Shown here: positions 53,911-64,000 of the stretch, one piece after another | Position numbering within the stretch: the stretch's first letter is position 1 | How the letters are laid out: every line of letters begins with the position of its first letter | From: Pseudomonadota bacterium | GTDB lineage: Bacteria; Pseudomonadota; Alphaproteobacteria; Rhodospirillales; Magnetospirillaceae | Assembly (NCBI GenBank): GCA_021847015.1 | Contig: JAJZVW010000012.1 | Span: 1-64,000, forward strand | DNA length: 64,000 nt | Direction of reading: 5' to 3' | Made by a program: the position numbers and the translations under genes | Notes under the pieces: generated by a model | The model's database searches: none | The model's input: only the letters and a program-made list of their open reading frames with translations | What the model was told of the DNA's origin: nothing

Positions 53911-56900
53911 ATGACCATCCACAGGCCCTTGGCCCTGCTGGCGAGCCGCAGGCTGGGTCCACTGTTCGCCACCCAGTTCCTCGGCGCCGCCAACGACAAC
54001 CTGTTCAAGAACGCCATGATCGTGCTGGTGGTCTACCGGCTGGGCGGCGCGGGGGGGGTGTCGCCCGAGGTGCTGGGGACCCTGGCCACCGCCGCGTTCA
54101 TCCTGCCGTTCTTTCTGTTCTCGGCCACCGCCGGCCAATTGGCCGACCGCTACGACAAGGCCGGGCTGATCCGCCTCGCCAAGGTGGGGGAGATCGTCGT
54201 CGCCGTGCTGGCGGCGGCGGGCTTCCTGGCCGGCCACGCCTGGTACCTGCTCGCCGTGCTGTTCCTGTTGGGCGCCCAGGCGACCTTCTTCGGCCCGCTG
54301 AAATACGCAATCCTGCCCGATCATCTGGAGGCCGACGATCTGGTCACCGGCAACGCCCTGATCGAGGCCGGAACCTTCGTCGCCATCCTGCTCGGCACCA
54401 TCGCCGGGGGCCTGCTGGTGATGCTGCCCGGCGGCCCCGGCATCGTGTCGGGCTGGCTGGTGGGGCTGGCCGCCTTGGGCTACGCCACCAGCCGCTGGGT
54501 GCCGCCGGCCCCTGTCGCCGCCCCTGGGCTGAGGGTCGGTCCCAACATAATCGCCGAGACGGCGGCGATCGTGCGCCAATCCGCCGAGCGCCGCGACGTG
54601 TTCCTGGCCATCCTCGGGCTGTCCTGGTTCTGGCTGGTGGGGGCGATCTTCCTCAGCCAGTTCGCCGCCGTGGCCAAGATCGTGCTGAACGCCGACAACC
54701 ATGTGGTGACGCTGTTCCTGACGCTCTTTTCGGTGGGCGTGGGCCTGGGGTCGCTGGTCTGCGGCCGTCTGATGCAAGGCGAGATATCGGCGCGCTACGT
54801 TCCCGCCGCCGCTATCGCCATCGCCGTGTTTTCCCTGGATTTCGCGCTTGGCGCCCGCGCGGCCGCGGTGCCGGGGCCGGACCTCGCCGGCATCGGCGCC
54901 TTCCTGTCGCGCTGGCAGGGCTGGCGGGTGGTCCTGGACCTGCTGCTGGTGTCGGTGGCGGGGGGCATCTACGCGGTGCCGCTCTACGCCATCATCCAGG
55001 CCCGTTCGGACGAGAGCCGGCGGGCGCGCACAATCGCCGCCAACAACGTGCTGAACGCCCTGTTCATGGCGGCCGGCGCCATCGTCACCGCCATCCTGCT
55101 GGCGGCGGGCGTGTCGCTGGTGGGCGTCTTCGCGCTGCTCGCCCTGGCCAACGGCGCGGTGGCCGCCGTCATCTGCGGCTTGCTGCCGGAGGCGGTCCTG
55201 AGGGCGGTGTTCCGCCGGCTGCTGCTGCTCGCCTTCCGCGTCGAGGTCCGGGGTCTGGAAAACGCCGCCGGCTTGGGGCCGAGGGTGGTGGTGGTCGCCA
55301 ACCACACCAGCCTGCTCGACGCGCTGCTTCTGGCGGTGTTCCTGCCGTTCCGCGCCACCTTCGCCGTCGCCACGGACGTGGCCCAATGGTGGTGGGTGGC
55401 GCCGTTCCTCAAGATCGTCGAGGCGTTTCCCGTCGATCCCGCCAACCCCATGGCGGTCAAGGCGCTGGTGCGCGCGGTGGAGCGCGGCGCGCGGGTGGTG
55501 ATCTTCCCCGAGGGCCGCATCACCGTCACCGGCGCCCTGATGAAGGTCTATGACGGGCCGGGCATGATCGCCGACCGCACCGGGGCGGACGTCCTGCCGG
55601 TGCGCATCGACGGCGCGCGGTACTCGTTCTTCTCCTACCTCGGCGGCAAGGTGCGGCGGCGCCCGTTTCCCCGCATCACCCTGACGATCTGGCCGGCGCG
55701 GCCGCTGAAGGTTCCCGAGCAACTCAAAGGCCGGGCCCGGCGCCGGGCGGCGGGCGACCGCCTGTACGACCTGCTGTGCGCGATGGCGTTCGCCACCGCC
55801 GAGCTGGACCGCACCTTGCCCGAAGCGGTGCTGGACTCGTTCGCCCTCTACGGCGGCCGGCATCTGGTGTTCGAGGATATCGAACGCAGGCCGGTGTCCC
55901 TGCGCAAGGTCGTTCTCGGCGCCCTGGTGCTGGGCCGTGCGCTGGCGGCCCGATCCGCGCCGGCCGAGATCGTCGGCCTGCTGCTGCCCAACGCGGCCGC
56001 GACGGCGGTGGCGCTGCTGGGGTTGCAGATGTTCGGGCGGGTGCCGGCCATGCTCAACGTCACCGCCGGGACGGCCAACCTGCTGTCGGCCTGTGCCGGC
56101 GCGCGCATCCGCACCGTGGTGACCTCGCGCCGGTTCGCCGCCGCCGCGCGGCTGGAAAAGCTGCTGGCCGCCCTGTCGGACGCGGTCGGCGTCGTCTATC
56201 TGGAGGATGTGCGCGACGGGATCGGCCTTGGCGGCCGCCTGCGCGGACTGACGTGGCTGCCGTTCGCGCGGCGCCTGCACCGCCGCGGCGGCGTCCGGCC
56301 CGGGGACCCGGCGGTGGTGCTGTTCACCTCGGGCACCGAGGGGGCGCCCAAGGGCGTGGTGCTGTCCCACCGCAACCTGATGGCCAATTGCCGGCAGATG
56401 ACGGCCAAGGTGGATTTGACCGCCGAGGACCGGGTGTTCGCCGCGCTGCCGCTGTTCCACGCCTTCGGCCTGATGGGCGGGCTGGTGCTGCCGCTGGTCG
56501 CCGGCGTGCGCAGCTTCCTGTATCCCAACCCGCTGCATTACCGCCTGGTGCCCCAGGGGGTCTACGACACCGATTCCACCATCCTGTTCGGCACCGACAC
56601 CTTTCTGATGGGCTACGCGCGCGGCGCGCATCCCTATGATTTCCGCTCGGTGCGCTACGTCTTCGCCGGGGCCGAAACGGTGCGCGACGAGACCCGGATA
56701 CTGTGGATGGACCGCTTCGGGCTGCGCTTGCTGGAAGGCTACGGGACCACCGAGACCGCGCCGGTGCTGGCGGTCAACACCGCCATCGAGTGCAAGACCG
56801 GCACCGTGGGGCGGTTCCTGCCGGGCATCGACTGGCGCCTGGAGCCGGTGGAGGGCATCGCCGAAGGCGGCCGGCTGTGGGTGCGGGCGCCGAACGTGAT

Positions 56901-57330
56901 GCTGGGCTACCTCAAGCCCGACCGCCCAGGCGAAATCCAGCCGCCGCCCGAGGGCTGGTACGACACCGGCGACATCGTCGCCGTGGATTCCGACGGTTTC
57001 GCCACCATCGTCGGGCGGGCCAGGCGCTTCGCCAAGGTGGCCGGCGAGATGATCAGCCTGGCGGCGGTGGAGGAGGCGGTCGCGCGCCTGTGGCCGGACG
57101 CCCGGCACGCCGTCCTGGCGGTGCCCGAGGAGCGGCGGGGCGAACGGCTGATCCTGGTCACCACCCGGCCCGGCGCCGACCGCGAAACCCTGGCGGCGGG
57201 CCTGAAGGCGCTGGGTCTGTCCGATCTCGCCATCCCCCGCACCATCGTCGGGCGCGAGCGCCTGCCGCTGCTGGGAACCGGCAAGACCGACTACGTGGCG
57301 CTGCAGCGGGGCCTCGAGGGCGGCCGATAG
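53911..57330 (+). CDS. LplT-PlsC-Aas fusion: lysophospholipid transport and re-acylation
   Basis: A 1139-residue three-part protein. Residues about 1-410 are a major-facilitator transporter like LplT ([24 protein letters not shown]), which flips lysophospholipids inward. About 430-620 is a PlsC acyltransferase with [11 protein letters not shown] (His-x4-Asp) and FPEGRIT. About 640-1139 is an acyl-CoA/acyl-ACP synthetase with [31 protein letters not shown] and DTGDIV. Together these would import and repair lysophosphatidylethanolamine, done by separate LplT and Aas proteins in E. coli. A strong GAGGAGAGGGGG site precedes the ATG. Confidence 0.92.
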   Translation: MTIHRPLALLASRRLGPLFATQFLGAANDNLFKNAMIVLVVYRLGGAGGVSPEVLGTLATAAFILPFFLFSATAGQLADRYDKAGLIRLAKVGEIVVAVLAAAGFLAGHAWYLLAVLFLLGAQATFFGPLKYAILPDHLEADDLVTGNALIEAGTFVAILLGTIAGGLLVMLPGGPGIVSGWLVGLAALGYATSRWVPPAPVAAPGLRVGPNIIAETAAIVRQSAERRDVFLAILGLSWFWLVGAIFLSQFAAVAKIVLNADNHVVTLFLTLFSVGVGLGSLVCGRLMQGEISARYVPAAAIAIAVFSLDFALGARAAAVPGPDLAGIGAFLSRWQGWRVVLDLLLVSVAGGIYAVPLYAIIQARSDESRRARTIAANNVLNALFMAAGAIVTAILLAAGVSLVGVFALLALANGAVAAVICGLLPEAVLRAVFRRLLLLAFRVEVRGLENAAGLGPRVVVVANHTSLLDALLLAVFLPFRATFAVATDVAQWWWVAPFLKIVEAFPVDPANPMAVKALVRAVERGARVVIFPEGRITVTGALMKVYDGPGMIADRTGADVLPVRIDGARYSFFSYLGGKVRRRPFPRITLTIWPARPLKVPEQLKGRARRRAAGDRLYDLLCAMAFATAELDRTLPEAVLDSFALYGGRHLVFEDIERRPVSLRKVVLGALVLGRALAARSAPAEIVGLLLPNAAATAVALLGLQMFGRVPAMLNVTAGTANLLSACAGARIRTVVTSRRFAAAARLEKLLAALSDAVGVVYLEDVRDGIGLGGRLRGLTWLPFARRLHRRGGVRPGDPAVVLFTSGTEGAPKGVVLSHRNLMANCRQMTAKVDLTAEDRVFAALPLFHAFGLMGGLVLPLVAGVRSFLYPNPLHYRLVPQGVYDTDSTILFGTDTFLMGYARGAHPYDFRSVRYVFAGAETVRDETRILWMDRFGLRLLEGYGTTETAPVLAVNTAIECKTGTVGRFLPGIDWRLEPVEGIAEGGRLWVRAPNVMLGYLKPDRPGEIQPPPEGWYDTGDIVAVDSDGFATIVGRARRFAKVAGEMISLAAVEEAVARLWPDARHAVLAVPEERRGERLILVTTRPGADRETLAAGLKALGLSDLAIPRTIVGRERLPLLGTGKTDYVALQRGLEGGR

Positions 57331-57491
57331 GTTCATCCCTGCGGCGGGAACGGGGGGCATGTGGCGTCACCCGCCATCCCGGTGTTCGTCTGAGAAGCGC
57401 AAGGAGCGATCGGACTCCCGGCGCATCCCTCCCGCTGGTAGTATGGCGGTAGTCAGCTTTTCTTGTCCTGTTTTGGGGAGGTGGCGGGGCG

Positions 57492-58400
57492 ATGTTAAAC
57501 GTTAAATTCAATTTTTCCGTTTTATCCGGGGAGAAAGCGTTCGTATTGAACCTGGACCCGTCGGAAGGTGTGCAGCAGGGCATCCTGAACGAGTTGAAGC
57601 ATGGGTTCTTCTACGAGCATGAAACATCCACCTTCATGCTGAACGTGATGCGCGACGGGGACACCGCGATCGATATCGGAGCCAATATCGGCTTCTTCTC
57701 CACGCTGTTAGGTTCCCTTGCAGGGAAGACGGGAAAGATATTGGCTATCGAAGCCAACCCCCATAACGCCGAGAGAGCCGCAGACCATCTGAGACTAAAT
57801 GGGATAAACGGCACGGTTCTGGCCGTTGGCGTGGGCGATTCCGGTGGCGGCGCGCTCTGGATCGCCGCATCCGATGGCGATTCAAACGGCCGGCTTGTTC
57901 CGGAAAGCGAGATGACGGAATTGCCCCGGGACGCCTTGCGCGTATCGGTGACGACACTGGACGACATTCTTCCCAAAAATCTCACAACAACACGCATAAA
58001 GATAGTAAAGATCGATATCGAAGGGTGGGAATATGAAGCCCTCCTTGGCGGGCGCACTTTGTTTACATACTATGATATTGATTACTTTATAATTGAATTT
58101 CATGACAAGGTAAAGTGGCACCGCATAAGAGCGCTCATGCGTGAGCACGGATATGAAACATATTTGTTCAACGGCGAGGGTAATATGCCCTTCTACGTTC
58201 CGGCGTATGCGGACATAAAGCCATTGGCGATGATAAATATTCTTTTTGCCAAGCCCAAGACGATAGAGAAGGATTTCCGTGAGGTTCTCGCGAATAATTT
58301 TGCCGGTGATTTTAACAGGGTGGTCGATCGCGCGCGTGCGATAGTCGCCCACCACCTGGGTCCCGCGGGAGTGCGGGCCACCGGCCTGTCATCGCCTTAA
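57492..58400 (+). CDS. FkbM family methyltransferase
   Basis: A 302-residue S-adenosylmethionine-dependent methyltransferase; FkbM enzymes methylate sugar or polyketide hydroxyls, often in surface glycans. Motif I is DTAIDIGANIGFFSTLLGSLAG (about 56-77), with AIEANPHNAERAADHLRLNG after it, then SVTTLDDIL and the family signature IKIVKIDIEGWEYEALLGG. Base use differs from the neighbours: 58010-58320 is clearly AT-richer, suggesting transfer. No other glycan gene is nearby, so its target is unknown. GGGGAGG precedes the ATG. Confidence 0.88.
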   Translation: MLNVKFNFSVLSGEKAFVLNLDPSEGVQQGILNELKHGFFYEHETSTFMLNVMRDGDTAIDIGANIGFFSTLLGSLAGKTGKILAIEANPHNAERAADHLRLNGINGTVLAVGVGDSGGGALWIAASDGDSNGRLVPESEMTELPRDALRVSVTTLDDILPKNLTTTRIKIVKIDIEGWEYEALLGGRTLFTYYDIDYFIIEFHDKVKWHRIRALMREHGYETYLFNGEGNMPFYVPAYADIKPLAMINILFAKPKTIEKDFREVLANNFAGDFNRVVDRARAIVAHHLGPAGVRATGLSSP

Positions 58401-58614
58401 CGCCCGGCGCCCGCCTCCTCGGGGTGGCTCAGGGGGGCGGCGTGGATGACCATGCGGCTTATGCCGGGAACCCCGCAGGATGGCGAACTCGATGCGCCCG
58501 GTGGATAATTACGCAATCATGTCCGCGTAATCCCCCTGACCCCCGCACTCCCGGCATGGGGTGGAGACGGATCGCCCCATGGACTTCCGATGGCGAAGGG
58601 GGCATCCTCGGGTC

Positions 58615-62091
<3,477 letters not shown>

Positions 62092-62103
62092 GTTTGCGGG
62101 AAG

Positions 62104-62196
62104 TTACGGGGACACGTCATAATTACGGGGACACAATACTTAATTCAAATCTTGAATTAAGTATTGTGTCCCCGTAATTATGACGTGTCCCCGTAA
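62104..62196. repeat. 45-bp perfect palindrome (TACGGGGACACAATACTT family)
   Basis: Two 45-bp arms pair perfectly around a 3-base loop (ATC, 62149-62151). Each arm holds two TACGGGGACA boxes, the inner one running on as CACAATACTTAATTCAA. The inner half is the same as in the palindrome at 44747-44809. It lies between the convergent ends of dnaE and the chemoreceptor gene and would make a very stable hairpin on either transcript, so it may serve as a terminator there. Confidence 0.85.
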
Positions 62197-62215
62197 TCCC
62201 CGTATTTCCGTGATC

Positions 62216-63991
62216 CTACGCCGCGCGGACGGTGGCGATGAAGCGCTCCACCTCGGAGCGCAGGGTTTCGGCCTGGTGCGACAGGTCCGACGCCGCGCCC
62301 AGGACATCGCCCGCCTGGGCGCCGACATCCCTGGCCGCGCGCGTGACGCCGTCGATGTGGGAGGAGACCTCCTGGGTGCCGCCGGCGGCCTGCTGAACAT
62401 TGCGCGAGATTTCCCGGGTCGCCGCGCCCTGCTGCTCGACCGCCGAGGCGATGGCGGCGGAAATCTCGCTGATATGGGCGATGGTGCTTTCGATCGCGCC
62501 GATGGCGGCCACCGCCTCCCCGGTCGCCTGCTGCACCGACGCGATCTGGTCGCCGATCTCGGCGGTCGCTGCGGCCGTCTGGTTGGCCAGCAGCTTGACC
62601 TCGTTCGCCACCACGGCGAATCCCTTGCCGGCCTCGCCCGCCCGCGCGGCCTCGATGGTGGCGTTCAGCGCCAGCAGGTTGGTGCGGTTGGCGATGTCGG
62701 CGATCAGGCTGACGACGGTGCCGATCCGGCTGGCGGCCTCGGAAAGGCTGCCGACGATGTGGTTGGTCTGATCGGCCTGGCCGACCGCCCGGTCGGCAAT
62801 CTCGGAGGCCAAGGTGACCTGCGCGCCGATGTCGCGGATCGAGGCCGACAGCTCCTCGGTGGCCGAGGCCACGGATTCGACGTTGCCGGCGGCCTGCTCG
62901 GACGCTCCGGCGACGGTTGCGGCTTGGCGGTTCGCCTCCTCGGCGACGCGGGAAAAGGACTGCGCCGAGGCCCGCAACTGGGTGGCGGCGGACGAGACGG
63001 TGTCCACGACGCCCTTGATGTTCGCCTCGAACCCACCGGCAAGCTCGTCCAGTGCCCGCTTCTTCTCCTGGACGGCGCGCGCCTTCTGGGCCTCCTGTTC
63101 GGCCTTCAGGCGTCCGGTCTCGATCAGGTTGTCGCGGAACACCTGAAGCGCGCCGGTGATCTCGGCGATCTCCGCCGCGCGGGAATGGGGGACTTCGGCG
63201 TCGAGTTCGCCTTCCGCCAGCTTGTGGGTCGCCTGGGCGACGGCCACGAGCGGCCGAAGGATGCCGCGCAGCACGAACAGCGTGACGGCGGTGCAGGCGA
63301 GAATGCCGATGACCGCCGCGGCCGCCATCGCCCATTCCAGCCGCCGCATCGCCAGGCCGTTGTCCGCCGTTATCCCGCCGAGTTCCTTCTGGTCCCTGCC
63401 GGCGAGCAGGTTCACCCCTTCCGCCATGCGGTCGAGATGCTCGTAAAGGCCGTCCACCCGCGCGCTGACTTGGAGGGCGAGCGAGGGTGGCACGGTGCCG
63501 CCCGACTTGGCCGCCGCATCGACCGCCGCCTTGGCCGTCGCCTCCAACTCGGCGAAGGAGTTCTTGGCGACCTCGACGCGGTTGGCGACATCGTTGATGC
63601 CGCCCAGGGTCGTCATGTGGCGCTCGGCGACGATCCTGGCGAGGTCCGCTTGCGCGGTCGCGTAGTCGTGCGCGACCCTCTTGAGGTCCATCCGCACGCT
63701 GGCCGGATCGTCCGCCGACACGGTCGAAACCAGGTTCTGCGTCACCAGCGCGTAGACCTGCATGTTCTTGATGGTTCGCAACAGGTTGAGGTCCGCCATG
63801 GCGGTGGCCATGGTGCGGTCGGCAGCCAGGCTCATGCCCAGGCTGCGTTCGGCCACGGCCCAGCCGACCGCCCCCTGGATCACCACGAGCGCGACCATTC
63901 CCAGCGCGAACAGCAGGAAACGCGCCCGCAGCGACGTCGGCAGGCGCGGCATGCGGAAGGAGAGGGGGAGCCGGAACCGCCTCGGTATCAC
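62216..63991 (-). CDS. Methyl-accepting chemotaxis protein
   Basis: A chemoreceptor of up to 591 residues. It has a membrane helix (about 24-50; [24 protein letters not shown]), a helical periplasmic domain to about residue 210 (four-helix-bundle type), a second helix ([24 protein letters not shown]), HAMP, and a signalling domain with tip [23 protein letters not shown]. The ligand is unknown. The start is uncertain: GTG 63991 is nine bases from the window edge, ATG 63952 ([12 protein letters not shown]) is an alternative, and the frame may extend beyond the window. Confidence 0.92.
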   Translation of the reverse strand: MIPRRFRLPLSFRMPRLPTSLRARFLLFALGMVALVVIQGAVGWAVAERSLGMSLAADRTMATAMADLNLLRTIKNMQVYALVTQNLVSTVSADDPASVRMDLKRVAHDYATAQADLARIVAERHMTTLGGINDVANRVEVAKNSFAELEATAKAAVDAAAKSGGTVPPSLALQVSARVDGLYEHLDRMAEGVNLLAGRDQKELGGITADNGLAMRRLEWAMAAAAVIGILACTAVTLFVLRGILRPLVAVAQATHKLAEGELDAEVPHSRAAEIAEITGALQVFRDNLIETGRLKAEQEAQKARAVQEKKRALDELAGGFEANIKGVVDTVSSAATQLRASAQSFSRVAEEANRQAATVAGASEQAAGNVESVASATEELSASIRDIGAQVTLASEIADRAVGQADQTNHIVGSLSEAASRIGTVVSLIADIANRTNLLALNATIEAARAGEAGKGFAVVANEVKLLANQTAAATAEIGDQIASVQQATGEAVAAIGAIESTIAHISEISAAIASAVEQQGAATREISRNVQQAAGGTQEVSSHIDGVTRAARDVGAQAGDVLGAASDLSHQAETLRSEVERFIATVRAA

Positions 63992-64000
63992 GGAGCGGGC

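Noticed and set aside
53633-53962. 110-residue N-terminal extension of UvrA
   Set aside because: The extension reads through the core palindrome at 53690-53770 and into the divergent gene; UvrA family proteins begin at [15 protein letters not shown]. Similar false extensions through repeats occur before lpxI and after rel.

Overview
The window is a GC-rich chromosomal segment from an alphaproteobacterium. The gene content and order (rpoZ-rel-pdxJ-acpS-lepB-rnc-era-recO-parC; rpsB-tsf-pyrH-frr-uppS-cdsA-dxr-rseP-bamA-ompH-lpxD-fabZ-lpxA-lpxI-lpxB), LpxI rather than LpxH, the short form of ProS, a DUF4170 protein and a MotA/MotB pair all fit the Rhodospirillales, with a Magnetospirillum-like relative as the best guess. 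No species call can be made from sequence reading alone. I saw no rRNA, tRNA, CRISPR array, prophage or intact insertion sequence.

Layout. 1-10.5 kb: transcription and stringent response (rpoZ, rel), vitamin B6 and ACP activation (pdxJ, acpS), secretion and RNA processing (lepB, rnc, era), a small membrane protein with recO, and parC. 10.6-14.1 kb, minus strand: bpt with a small one-helix protein, an RDD membrane protein, and the motA-motB flagellar stator operon. 14.3-21.3 kb: flavin reductase, penicillin acylase family hydrolase, methylmalonyl-CoA epimerase, tag, an exported protein and a chemoreceptor. 21.6-26.2 kb: proS, lolC/E-lolD and a tandem HD-domain protein. 26.5-41.8 kb: the conserved translation, isoprenoid, phospholipid, outer-membrane-assembly and lipid A block. 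41.8-43.1 kb: a mercury uptake cassette (merR divergent from merT-merP-GDCCVxC) without a reductase. 43.3-47.6 kb: trmFO and small genes, including a tandem DUF4170 protein, a thioredoxin-like ferredoxin, a parvulin and an RluE-like enzyme. 47.6-64 kb: a GAF-5xPAS-GGDEF protein, uvrA, an LplT-PlsC-Aas fusion, an AT-richer FkbM methyltransferase, dnaE and a second chemoreceptor.

How it fits together. The central block is one long co-oriented envelope and growth module. UppS, CdsA and Dxr supply undecaprenyl, CDP-diacylglycerol and isoprenoid precursors. RseP, BamA and OmpH handle envelope stress and outer membrane protein assembly. LpxD/A/I/B with FabZ make lipid A disaccharide from acyl-ACP. 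LepB, LolCDE and the LplT-Aas fusion elsewhere in the window add secretion, lipoprotein export and phospholipid repair.

The most unusual content is intergenic. A family of palindromic units with ends GTCATCCCGA/TCGGGATGAC occurs about a dozen times between genes. Two full 144-bp composites carry this palindrome inside longer terminal inverted repeats (CAGCGGTTCTCATTATGC) and are each flanked by a perfect 9-bp direct repeat, which is what a non-autonomous transposon (MITE) leaves. A third copy is cut by the start of the window. A second composite type with different outer ends shares the same core. Two long perfect palindromes built on TACGGGGACACAATACTT form a separate family, and one of them lies between 19-bp direct repeats.
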